Shown one piece after another: positions 43,202-51,162 of a stretch of DNA of 64,000 bases. This stretch comes from Oscillospiraceae bacterium (GTDB lineage Bacteria > Bacillota > Clostridia > Oscillospirales > Oscillospiraceae): contig JAEDDG010000001.1 in assembly GCA_016293865.1 (NCBI GenBank), positions 1-64,000 on the forward strand. Reading direction: 5' to 3'. The notes under the pieces were generated by a model. It saw only the letters and a list, made by a program, of their open reading frames with translations. It ran no database searches and was not told where the DNA came from. Position 1 is the stretch's first letter. Each line of letters opens with the position of its first letter. Made by a program: the position numbers and the translations under genes.

Positions 43202-43481
43202 AAAGAGCCGTGCCGGCAGGTACGGCTCTTCCAGACTGTCGATAAACGATGAAAAAATGCTGCGGGTCCGAGCAGCGGGGAATGTGTGCAAGGGGGTAAG
43301 ATCCCTTGCACGTTCAATCAACCAGTTTTTTGAACTTCCTGAAGTTCAAAAAAACAGCACTCAGCGTGTCGAAAAAGTATTTTCGACACGCTGAGAGAGC
43401 CGTACCGGCAGGTACGGCTCTTTCTGTTTTTTCCGGCACTGCGGCAGCAAAAAAGAGCGGCTCTCCTGTGAGAGCCGCTCT
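43202..43481. repeat. Cluster of six hairpins with a duplicated terminator
   Basis: Within 280 bases there are six perfect or near-perfect stem-loops. They are at 43203-43230 (AAGAGCCGT arms), 43286-43311 (GTGCAAGGG arms), 43326-43353 (12-bp stem, loop CCTG), 43360-43395 (16-bp stem, loop AGTA), 43396-43421 (11-bp stem, loop GGCA) and 43454-43481 (11-bp stem with U-run on the minus strand). The first and fifth share nearly identical sequence. The last ends the leftward sugar-transport operon; the first ends the oxidoreductase gene. No ORF with a ribosome site is present. Confidence 0.75.
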
Positions 43482-43507
43482 CTGAGCCGCATTTTGTTTT
43501 GCGTCAA

Positions 43508-44353
43508 TCAGCCTTTGACACCGCCGGCAGTCAGGCCGCTGACCAGGTTCTTTTCAACATACATGAAAAGAATAATGACGGGAATCGTCGCAAGCAGCGC
43601 TACGACGAACAGGTACCACCACTGGACAAACGTGTAGCCATAGAAAGCTTCGATACCAACAGTCAGCACCTTCTTTTTCACATCACTGGTGATGGTCAGG
43701 GCGACGGTGTATTCGTTCCAGGCATTGATGAACGTATAAATGATGGCCGTGACGATACCGGGGGCCGCCAGCGGGAGAACAATTCTCCGCATGGCCTCAA
43801 ACCGGCCGCATCCGTCGATCATGGCCGCCTGTTCCAGCTCCCTGGAGATGGTGACAAACGTGCCGCGCAGAATCCAGACCGCAAACGCCTGGTTGAACGC
43901 GCCATCCACCAGGATCAGGGACAGCAAAGTCTTGTCGTTGATTCCCAGGGAAACAAGCACTCTCTGGATGCCGATGAGCAGGACAACCGCAGTGAACATC
44001 TGGGAAACAACAATGAGCCGCATGAACAGGTTTCTGCCTTTAAACTCCATACGCGTCAGCGCGTATGCCGCCGGAACTGCACAGACAATCGTCAGGGCAG
44101 TGGCGCCGATGGAGACAATAAACGTGTTCAAAAAGAACTTTGCCAGAGGAACCGCCTTCCAGACCGTGATGTAGTTGTCCCATTTCCAGGTTGTCGGGAA
44201 AATGGTGGGCGGCATTCTGAAGATCTGATCCAGATCCTTCAGGGACGAGAAGAACATGACGAAGTACGGATAGAGAGTGAATACGCTGGAAATTGTAATG
44301 AAAATGTACAGACAAACGCGCAGAATTTTTCTGTTCATTGAATGGTCAATCAT
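43508..44353 (-). CDS. Carbohydrate ABC transporter permease (MalG-like)
   Basis: 281 residues, six membrane helices, with the EAA loop FEAMRRIVLPLAAPGIVTAI characteristic of MalG/LacG/UgpE permeases. It pairs with the MalF-like subunit encoded three bases upstream. No ATPase gene is in the cluster, so a shared MsmK-type ATPase encoded elsewhere is expected. Confidence 0.92.
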   Translation of the reverse strand: MIDHSMNRKILRVCLYIFITISSVFTLYPYFVMFFSSLKDLDQIFRMPPTIFPTTWKWDNYITVWKAVPLAKFFLNTFIVSIGATALTIVCAVPAAYALTRMEFKGRNLFMRLIVVSQMFTAVVLLIGIQRVLVSLGINDKTLLSLILVDGAFNQAFAVWILRGTFVTISRELEQAAMIDGCGRFEAMRRIVLPLAAPGIVTAIIYTFINAWNEYTVALTITSDVKKKVLTVGIEAFYGYTFVQWWYLFVVALLATIPVIILFMYVEKNLVSGLTAGGVKG

Positions 44354-44356
44354 GCA

Positions 44357-45256
44357 TTACATCTCCTCTCTCTTCATCGTCATGCCCATATAGATCAAAG
44401 AGAAGGCCAACAGGACAAGGAACCCGATCACCGATACGGATGTACCTGTTCCATAGTCAAACTGTTTGAAGGAAGCTGAGTACATATATGTCGTAATCGT
44501 ATCCGTCATATGTGCCGGTGCACCCATACTGATTGTCCAGACAATCGGGAAGGAGTTGAACACATAAATGACATTCAGGACCGTACTGGTATTGAGCGCG
44601 GGACGCAGGTGCGGAATCGTAATGTGAATCATCCGCTTCCAGGGACCGGCACCGTCAATACTGGCCGCTTCATAGTAATCGTGGGAGATGCCCTGCATAC
44701 CGGAAAGCAGGCAGAACGTGACAAACGGAACAGTGACGACAATAGCCACAACGATCATCAAAGCGAACATCTGCCATGGATGGCTGTTGTTCAGCCAGTT
44801 GACCGACTGGAAGCCCAGCGCATTCAAAAGCGCGTTCAGGCCGCCGTAGTTGGCATCATATATGTACTTCCACATACCGGCAGTAATTGCAAGAGAGGTG
44901 GCCCACGGGAAAATCAGAATTGTTCTTGCAATCTTGCGTCCATGGAACTTCTCATTCAGGATCAATGCAAGGATAAAGCCAAGCAGCGTACTGATGCCGA
45001 CGCAGCTCACAGTCCAGACAACAGTATTGAGCATCACACGCCAGAAAGTCGGATTCTTGAGCGTTGTAATATAGTTTGCGAAATTGTTCCAGCCTTTTGC
45101 AATGCATGCACGGCTGATGTCATTCAGAGACAGCCAGAGCGTCCGGATGATCGGAATAAAGACCATCACGATCAGCAGAATGGCGGATGGCAAAAGCCAG
45201 AGATATGGCGTAAAAGCTTTGAGTTTTTTCTTCAAACTCTTTTTCTTTTTATTCAA
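44357..45256 (-). CDS. Carbohydrate ABC transporter permease (MalF-like)
   Basis: 299 residues with a Lys-rich N-terminus, six helices and the EAA loop YYEAASIDGAGPWKRMIHITIP typical of MalF/LacF/UgpA (quoted in part: EAASIDGAG). It is the channel half opposite the MalG-like protein. It lies downstream of the binding-protein gene with a stem-loop between them. Confidence 0.92.
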   Translation of the reverse strand: MNKKKKSLKKKLKAFTPYLWLLPSAILLIVMVFIPIIRTLWLSLNDISRACIAKGWNNFANYITTLKNPTFWRVMLNTVVWTVSCVGISTLLGFILALILNEKFHGRKIARTILIFPWATSLAITAGMWKYIYDANYGGLNALLNALGFQSVNWLNNSHPWQMFALMIVVAIVVTVPFVTFCLLSGMQGISHDYYEAASIDGAGPWKRMIHITIPHLRPALNTSTVLNVIYVFNSFPIVWTISMGAPAHMTDTITTYMYSASFKQFDYGTGTSVSVIGFLVLLAFSLIYMGMTMKREEM

Positions 45257-45320
45257 AACATTGCCCCCTTCGGATTTTGGGCGTTCCGCCGGAAAACCGG
45301 CCGCGCGCGCCGTTATAATG

Positions 45321-45354
45321 AAAACAGGGGGAGAGCGAGAAAACTCTCCCCCTG
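45321..45354 (-). terminator. Stem-loop with short U-run between binding protein and MalF-like genes
   Basis: An 11-bp stem CAGGGGGAGAG/CTCTCCCCCTG (45325-45335 with 45344-45354) followed on the minus strand by TTTTC. It probably causes partial termination, giving more binding protein than permease. Confidence 0.75.
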
Positions 45355-45382
45355 ATTCAGTTGAGCCGAAGTTTCAGAAATC

Positions 45383-46612
45383 TCAGCCGGCAATTTTCGC
45401 CTGGAGTGCATCCAGAGCATCCTGCGGAGTCATGCTGCCGGTGGCGCAGGACTGGACAGCTTCAATGGCGCCAACCCTTGCATCGCCCCAGTCAGGCAGA
45501 TAAGAGGGATAGAACTTAACGCTTGCAAGCGCATCCTTATAGACCTGGTAAACTTCGTTCTGAGTGATCAGATAGTCGAAGCATTCCTGAGTCACAGGGA
45601 GCAGGCCCTCAGTCAGACACCAGTCAGCATAATCGTCACATGTGAACATGTACTCGACGAACTGCTTGATGGCCTCAAGCTTCTCTTCGGAATAATCGTT
45701 GTCAAACACCATCAGACGGTCCTGAACGCCCAGCTGGATGGATTCCTGCTCGCCGTTGGACGGGATGGGAGCAACGCCCAGATCCAGATCCGGATACAGG
45801 GCCGGGAAGAAGTTGGCGGAAATCATCATGGCAATCTTGCCGTTGTTCATCATGGCCTGCATGGAGTCACGGTCATCCGTCAGGGGGTTGGCGTTGGTCA
45901 GACCGTTGTTGTACATGTCAAGCATGAACTGAAGGGCTTCAACGTTCTCCGGGCAGTTCAGAGTCCAGTTGTTGTTCTCGTCAACCCAGCCGCCGCCGAA
46001 GTTCCAGATGAAGTAAGAGAAGTTTGCCTGGCCTTCATTGGTGGTGAAGTCCATGCCCCAGGGATAAACTTCGCCGTTGTACTTGTCCAGGATGATCTGG
46101 CAGACATCCAGAACGTCATCCCAGGTTGCAGGTGCTTCGGCAATGCCGCACTCTTCGAAGATCGCCTTGCTGTAATACAGGTTACGGACGGAAGCAACGA
46201 ACGGAACCGCATAAACCACGCCGTCGGTCGCCACGTTGTAATCATAGAAGGTCTGATAGAATGTGTTCATCAGATCGTCAGACACGTAATCCTCTGCGGG
46301 GAGAAGCAGATTGTCTTCCAGATACTGGCTGTAGGAGTCCAGGTTCAGGATATCAGGTGCCTGGCCGCTGCCGACGCGGGACTGAATGGTGGTGGTGGCA
46401 TCATCCCAGCTGACCATTTCGAGGTTGACCTTCACGCCTTCGTGCGCAGCCTCAAAATCGCTGATGATCTTTTCCATGTACTCCTGCGTGTTGTCGCTGT
46501 ACTCGCAGACAATGAAGCTGATTTCAATGTCGCCTTTAGCGCCGCAGGCGCTCATGCCGAGTACCATGACAAGGACCAGAAGCAGGGAAATAAGTTTTGC
46601 AGCTTTTTTCAT
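45383..46612 (-). CDS. Family 1 extracellular sugar-binding lipoprotein
   Basis: 409 residues with signal peptide and lipobox MSAC (Cys23), then an SBP_bac_1 domain. Hallmarks are YMEKIISDFEAAHEGVKVNL near the N-terminus, VPFVASVRNLYYSKAIFEECG, WGMDFTTNEGQ and the C-terminal MTPQDALDALQAKI. It binds a carbohydrate for the MalFG-like permeases. The start at 46612 follows AGGAGGA. It is divergent from the NagB-fold operon across a 540-base control region. Confidence 0.93.
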   Translation of the reverse strand: MKKAAKLISLLLVLVMVLGMSACGAKGDIEISFIVCEYSDNTQEYMEKIISDFEAAHEGVKVNLEMVSWDDATTTIQSRVGSGQAPDILNLDSYSQYLEDNLLLPAEDYVSDDLMNTFYQTFYDYNVATDGVVYAVPFVASVRNLYYSKAIFEECGIAEAPATWDDVLDVCQIILDKYNGEVYPWGMDFTTNEGQANFSYFIWNFGGGWVDENNNWTLNCPENVEALQFMLDMYNNGLTNANPLTDDRDSMQAMMNNGKIAMMISANFFPALYPDLDLGVAPIPSNGEQESIQLGVQDRLMVFDNDYSEEKLEAIKQFVEYMFTCDDYADWCLTEGLLPVTQECFDYLITQNEVYQVYKDALASVKFYPSYLPDWGDARVGAIEAVQSCATGSMTPQDALDALQAKIAG

Positions 46613-46726
46613 GGTTTCATTTCCTCCTGTAATAATGTTGGCTATGACAGAACCTGAACCGACTGAGTTCCTGCAGCGCGATGTATGTAGAGAACAGTAT
46701 GTGACTCCCGGGTTCGGCCTGCCATA

Positions 46727-46766
46727 TTTATAGATTAAATGTACATCTGTCACAACTCAATGTCAA
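46727..46766 (-). promoter_or_regulatory. Promoter(s) of the sugar-importer operon
   Basis: Two overlapping candidates lie on the minus strand, each with a 17-base spacer: TTGACA (46761-46766) with TACATT (46738-46743), and TTGTGA (46750-46755) with TATAAA (46727-46732). Confidence 0.6.
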
Positions 46767-46820
46767 TGATTTCTTCACACTTTTTTAGCATTTTGAACTT
46801 ATTGTACAATGTATTTGCAA

Positions 46821-46916
46821 TTTTTTTGTGCAAATATCACATATTTGTTTTTGCTCTTTTCATTCAGGATTTGTGCCTGTGTTTTTTGTGCGTTTCATCT
46901 GTTTTTTTGTGCGTTT
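46821..46916 (+). repeat. Three T-rich GTGC repeats in the divergent sugar control region
   Basis: The motif TTTTTTGTGC followed by (A/G)(A/T)(A/T) occurs at 46821-46834, 46881-46895 and 46901-46916. The second and third copies are exactly 21 bases apart (two helical turns) and end at the -35 of the rightward promoter. This phasing is typical of operator or activator sites. The 540-base region holds no ORF with a ribosome site. Confidence 0.55.
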
Positions 46917-46917
46917 A

Positions 46918-46947
46918 TTGACTTTCCCGAAGATGGTGATGTATAAT
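46918..46947 (+). promoter_or_regulatory. Promoter of the NagB-fold operon
   Basis: TTGACT (46918-46923), an 18-base spacer and a perfect TATAAT (46942-46947). It implies a leader of about 200 bases before the first gene; no known riboswitch was recognised there. Confidence 0.7.
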
Positions 46948-47152
46948 TATATACTGTAAATGTGTGGCAGTCTGCCTCTGGCAGCTGACGGATCCCACGT
47001 GCGGACGGACCTGTGCGTGTGCGTCTCATGCGATGCGGCGATGCGGACAGGCACCGTGCCTCAGCGTACGGACGATCCGGAAACAACACAATCATAAGGA
47101 TGGCGGTTCATGCATCGTGCGTTCTTAAATCAGTCACAGAAGGAGTTTTGCA

Positions 47153-48121
47153 ATGAGTGATTTTAGTTTCAAGCCTGCTCCGTGGGTACCCTTCCAGGAT
47201 CAGGAAGTACTCGCGCGGCTGCGCAAAATGACCGCTGAGGATATCGTGAAGCATCCGAATCCGAACTTCCGTATCCACATCGGCCCGAACATCGCCACGA
47301 ATACGATTGTGGATATGTTCGCCAAGATTATGGAATCCGATTACATGGACAAAAAGTTCACCTTCATCACCGGAAACCCGAACCCCGGCATTTACACACC
47401 TGTTGTGCAGGCCATCAATGCACGCCGTGTCAACTGCCGCAACGTCATCCCCTTCACCATGGATGAGTGGGCCGATGATCAGGGCAACATCGCCCCTCTG
47501 ACCTATCAGTCCGGCTTCTCCTATTCCTTCATGAAGTATTTCTATGAGGCCATTGACCCCGAGCTGCGTCCCCCGCTGGAAAACATCCACTACCCCACCA
47601 CGGAGAACATCAAGGATTACTCCAACATCATGGACGACATCAGCGAAGGCGGCGTGGACTGCATCTACGCAGGTCCCGGCTGGGCCGGCCACATTGCCTT
47701 CATCGATCCCTGCCCGGAGCTGATCCCCGGCTTCTGCGACGGCGGCAAGTACATCATCAAGGATCTGGACGATCCCTACTTCCAGCAGCCGGCTCAGGTG
47801 GTCACCCTGCATCCCCTGACCATTATGCAGAACTCTCTGCACGGCGTTTTCGGCCAGTCCGGCGACATCGCCAACGTACCGCCCAAGGCGGCCACCATCG
47901 GCCCGCGGGACGTGCTGCACGCCAAGAAGAGAGTGGAGTGCCACGGTCTTGCCACCTACGGCACCTTCTCCAGCTGGCAGAGAATGACCAGCCGTCTGAT
48001 CACCCACGGCCCGGTCACGCCTTATGTCCCCGGCTCCATCTTCCAGCTGCTTGACACCGATCTGTACATGGATCCCATCATTGCACAGCCCATCGAGGTT
48101 ATGGAAACCGCCGGTTATTAA
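47153..48121 (+). CDS. NagB-fold sugar isomerase/deaminase-like protein (paralogue 1)
   Basis: 322 residues related to glucosamine-6-phosphate deaminase (NagB). The MDEW block (103-106) aligns with NagB MDEY, GPGWAGHIAFIDP (174-186) with GxGxDGHIAFNEP, and TIGPRDVLHAKK with the C-terminal NagB motif. The ring-opening His180 is kept. The NagB aspartate two residues before it is Ala178, and the glutamate after it is Asp185. The enzyme therefore probably has a different substrate or reaction. AAGGAG precedes the ATG. First gene of the operon, divergent from a sugar importer. Its 47669-48018 part is identical to paralogue 3. Confidence 0.8.
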   Translation: MSDFSFKPAPWVPFQDQEVLARLRKMTAEDIVKHPNPNFRIHIGPNIATNTIVDMFAKIMESDYMDKKFTFITGNPNPGIYTPVVQAINARRVNCRNVIPFTMDEWADDQGNIAPLTYQSGFSYSFMKYFYEAIDPELRPPLENIHYPTTENIKDYSNIMDDISEGGVDCIYAGPGWAGHIAFIDPCPELIPGFCDGGKYIIKDLDDPYFQQPAQVVTLHPLTIMQNSLHGVFGQSGDIANVPPKAATIGPRDVLHAKKRVECHGLATYGTFSSWQRMTSRLITHGPVTPYVPGSIFQLLDTDLYMDPIIAQPIEVMETAGY

Positions 48122-48160
48122 GCCGGCCTGAAACCGCTGAAAAACAAGGAGGAAACATCC

Positions 48161-48925
48161 ATGTCTTACTACTACGGCGATCAGACCAGAGATCAGATCG
48201 CGGAATATGTCAAAAAGAACGCTGTTGTCATTCTGCCTGTCGGCACCACAGAAGAGCACGGCGCACATCTCCCCGTTGAGACCGACGCATACATCGCGCG
48301 CTATTTCGGCGACAAGCTGGGTGAGGCCTGCGAAGCTGCCGGCATCCCCGTTCTCGTTCTGCGCACCATCAGCTACGGTTTTTCCATGGGCGTCGTCCGC
48401 CACTGGCCGGGCTGCCCCAATGTGGACATCCGCGTTCTGATGGACTACATCGGAAACATTGTCGAATCTCTCGTCAATGAAGGCTTCAAAAAAATCGTCA
48501 TGCTGGACTGCCACGGCAACCACGACTGCGTGCTGCGCACCGTGATGCGCACTGTGGCCGACAAGCACAACGTATTCACCATGACGCTGTCTCCCAGCAA
48601 GCTGGGCGGCGAAGTGTACAACAAGCTCAAGAAGGATCCTGAGGGCGACATTCACGGCGGCGAGTATGAGACTTCAATGATGCTGCACATTGCGCCTGAG
48701 CTGGTCCATACCGACCTGTACACCAATGTGGACGCGATCCGCATCGACAAGCGCCTGCTCGGTCCTGTTTCCACCTGGGGCCTGCAGAACACCAAGACGG
48801 GCCTTTTCGGCGATCCCACCTATGCCACGGCAGAGCTGGGCAAGGCCGTTATGGACGCCGCCGTCAAAAACGGTGTTGAGTACATCAAGCTGTACCGCGA
48901 GCACAACGAGCAGAGCGAAGCATAA
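48161..48925 (+). CDS. Creatininase-family amidohydrolase
   Basis: 254 residues of the creatininase/ArfB/MftE metal-dependent family. The motif PVGTTEEHGAHLPVETD (Glu32, His34 and Asp42 as probable metal ligands), DCHGNHD and the HGGEYETS block near residue 165 are all present. Known members hydrolyse cyclic amides or formamides (creatinine, FAPy, peptide tails). Its place between NagB-fold genes suggests that it opens or deacylates a nitrogen-containing sugar derivative. AAGGAGG precedes the ATG, 40 bases after paralogue 1. Confidence 0.88.
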   Translation: MSYYYGDQTRDQIAEYVKKNAVVILPVGTTEEHGAHLPVETDAYIARYFGDKLGEACEAAGIPVLVLRTISYGFSMGVVRHWPGCPNVDIRVLMDYIGNIVESLVNEGFKKIVMLDCHGNHDCVLRTVMRTVADKHNVFTMTLSPSKLGGEVYNKLKKDPEGDIHGGEYETSMMLHIAPELVHTDLYTNVDAIRIDKRLLGPVSTWGLQNTKTGLFGDPTYATAELGKAVMDAAVKNGVEYIKLYREHNEQSEA

Positions 48926-48972
48926 TCGACATTCAACCATTTAAATTTCGAACTGAATTGAGAGGTATAAAT

Positions 48973-49917
48973 ATGAGCAATACGACTTTTACCTTTAATC
49001 CCGCTCCCTGGGTTCCCTTCAAGGACAAGGAAGTTCTGGAGCGCTGCAGAAACCTGACCCGTGAAGAGCTGGTTCAGCACCCCAACCCGGATTTCAAAAT
49101 CAACATCGTTCTGGCCACCGAAGGCCTGTTTGTCGCAGACATGGTCGCCCGCATGATGAAGTCCGACATCGAGGACAAGCCCTGCGTCATGATCATCCCC
49201 AATCCCTGGCCCTCTGCATATCAGGCTGTGGCGCACATGGTCAACAACATGCGCATCAACTGCCGCAACGTGCACATCTTCCCCATGGATGAGTGGGCAG
49301 ACGATCAGGGCAACATCGCGCCCCTGGACTATCAGTCCGGCTTCGGCTATTCCTTCATGAAATACCTGGTCAATGCCATTGATCCTGAGCTGCGCATGCC
49401 CATGAGCCAGGTTCATCATCCCGACAACAAGATTGCCAAGGACTACACCAAGATGATCTGCGACGCGGGCAACGGCGGCGCCGACATCTGCTACTCCGGT
49501 CCCGGCTGGGCAGGCCATATCGGCTTTGTGGATCCCTGCACCCCCGAGTTCGGCACGGACGACATCGAGGAGTTCAACAACATGGGCGCCCGCATCGTCA
49601 CCCTGCATCCCCTGACCATTGCCCAGAATTCCCTGCACGGTACCTTCGGTCAGTCCGGCGACCTGGCGGCTGTTCCTCCGAAGGCCTTCACCATCGGCCC
49701 GCTGGATGTCAAGAACGCCAAGGAGCGTATCGAGATGCACTCCATCTCCACCTACGGCACCTACTCCAGCTGGCAGAGAATGATCTCCCGCCTTGTTCTG
49801 CACGGCCCGGTCACGCCTCTGGTTCCCTCCTCTATCCTGCAGCAGTGGCCCACCAAAGTCTACGTCAGCGAGACCATCGCCGCCCCCTTCGGCTGCGACG
49901 AAATCGGCGGTTATTAA
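48973..49917 (+). CDS. NagB-fold sugar isomerase/deaminase-like protein (paralogue 2)
   Basis: 314 residues, the most divergent of the three paralogues. It shares the FNPAPWVPF start, the MDEWADDQGNIAP block, GPGWAGHIGFVDP and TIGPLDVKNAKE. As in the others, the NagB catalytic Asp is Ala and Glu is Asp. The start at 48973 (MSNTTF) has GAGAGG upstream and matches the paralogues; an in-frame TTG at 48958 is less likely. Three different copies kept in one operon suggest separate substrates, sequential steps or a hetero-oligomer. Confidence 0.8.
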   Translation: MSNTTFTFNPAPWVPFKDKEVLERCRNLTREELVQHPNPDFKINIVLATEGLFVADMVARMMKSDIEDKPCVMIIPNPWPSAYQAVAHMVNNMRINCRNVHIFPMDEWADDQGNIAPLDYQSGFGYSFMKYLVNAIDPELRMPMSQVHHPDNKIAKDYTKMICDAGNGGADICYSGPGWAGHIGFVDPCTPEFGTDDIEEFNNMGARIVTLHPLTIAQNSLHGTFGQSGDLAAVPPKAFTIGPLDVKNAKERIEMHSISTYGTYSSWQRMISRLVLHGPVTPLVPSSILQQWPTKVYVSETIAAPFGCDEIGGY

Positions 49918-49959
49918 TCGCGCCCGCGGCACTGACTATATCAAGATAAGGAGATTGCA

Positions 49960-50928
49960 ATGTCAAACTTTACATTTAAGCCCGCGCCGTGGGTGCCTTT
50001 CCAGGATGAGGAAGTCCTGAAAAAGCTGCGTCCCATGACAGCGGAAGATATCGTCAAGCACCCGAATCCGAATTTCCGCATCCACATCGGCCCCAACGCC
50101 ACCACCGCTGAAATGTGCGACATGTTCTCCATGATCATGCGTTCCGACCTGATGGATGAGAAATTCACCTTCATCAGCGGCAACCCCTGCCCCGGCGAGT
50201 ATACGCCGGTCACGGCGGCCATCAATGCCCGCCGCATCAACTGCCGCAACGTGCATGTGTTCACCATGGACGAGTGGGCGGACGATCAGGGCAACATTGC
50301 GCCCCTGACCTATCAGTCCGGTTTCTCCTACTCCTTCATGAAGTATTTCTACAACCAGATCGACCCCGAGCTGCGCATGCCTCTGGAAAACATTCACTAC
50401 CCCACCACCGAAAACATCAAGTATTATTCCGATATGATTGATGAATGCGGCGAGGGCGGCGCGGATGCAATCTATGCAGGTCCCGGCTGGGCCGGCCACA
50501 TTGCCTTCATCGATCCCTGCCCGGAGCTGATCCCCGGCTTCTGCGACGGCGGCAAGTACATCATCAAGGATCTGGACGATCCCTACTTCCAGCAGCCGGC
50601 TCAGGTGGTCACCCTGCATCCCCTGACCATTATGCAGAACTCTCTGCACGGCGTTTTCGGCCAGTCCGGCGACATCGCCAACGTACCGCCCAAGGCGGCC
50701 ACCATCGGCCCGCGGGACGTGCTGCACGCCAAGAAGAGAGTGGAGTGCCACGGTCTTGCCACCTACGGCACCTTCTCCAGCTGGCAGAGAATGACCAGCC
50801 GTCTGATCACCCACGGCCCGGTCACCCCTTACGTACCCGGCTCCATCTTCCAGCTGATGGATGTGGATCTGTACATGGATCCCGTGATTGCACAGCCCAT
50901 CCAGGTTATGGAGACTGCCGGTTATTAA
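49960..50928 (+). CDS. NagB-fold sugar isomerase/deaminase-like protein (paralogue 3)
   Basis: 322 residues, closest to paralogue 1 and of the same length. It keeps MDEWADDQGNIAP, GPGWAGHIAFIDP and TIGPRDVLHAKK, with the same Ala/Asp replacements in the NagB motif. From 50476 to 50825 the DNA is identical to 47669-48018 of paralogue 1, while the first 500 bases differ at many positions. AAGGAG precedes the ATG. Last gene of the operon, followed by a strong terminator. Confidence 0.8.
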   Translation: MSNFTFKPAPWVPFQDEEVLKKLRPMTAEDIVKHPNPNFRIHIGPNATTAEMCDMFSMIMRSDLMDEKFTFISGNPCPGEYTPVTAAINARRINCRNVHVFTMDEWADDQGNIAPLTYQSGFSYSFMKYFYNQIDPELRMPLENIHYPTTENIKYYSDMIDECGEGGADAIYAGPGWAGHIAFIDPCPELIPGFCDGGKYIIKDLDDPYFQQPAQVVTLHPLTIMQNSLHGVFGQSGDIANVPPKAATIGPRDVLHAKKRVECHGLATYGTFSSWQRMTSRLITHGPVTPYVPGSIFQLMDVDLYMDPVIAQPIQVMETAGY

Positions 50929-50953
50929 TCTCCGGCCCTGTCAAACACCAGAC

Positions 50954-50992
50954 AAAGGGAGACAGCTTCACAAAGAAGCTGTCTCCCTTTTG
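50954..50992 (+). terminator. Terminator of the NagB-fold operon
   Basis: A 15-bp perfect stem (50954-50968 with 50976-50990) ending in TTTT. Confidence 0.92.
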
Positions 50993-51090
50993 TATTCCCG
51001 CCCGGGACGGCACGTCTTTCCGGCCGGGAAGATTCGGCCGGCATCGGATCCGCAGAGCGGAAAAAGCTTTTCGCTGTATTTTTTAAAGCG

Positions 51091-51102
51091 TTGGATTTCC
51101 AA
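51091..51102 (+). promoter_or_regulatory. Short inverted repeat upstream of the ferredoxin gene
   Basis: TTGGA-N2-TCCAA lies about 30 bases upstream of a -10-like TATACT near 51127. The position fits a regulator site (for example a redox-sensing one), but the regulator is unknown. Confidence 0.35.
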
Positions 51103-51162
51103 CAGACATTCCGGTCCGCACCTGCTATACTGTCAGCAAACAACAGAAAACGGAGGACCACC

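Noticed and set aside
43202..43481. CRISPR array
   Set aside because: The hairpins differ in sequence and length, have no regular spacers and there are no cas genes; they look like terminators and palindromic repeats.
47153..50928. Calling the three paralogues nagB outright
   Set aside because: The catalytic Asp of the NagB motif is Ala and Glu is Asp in all three copies, so the enzyme name is not supported.
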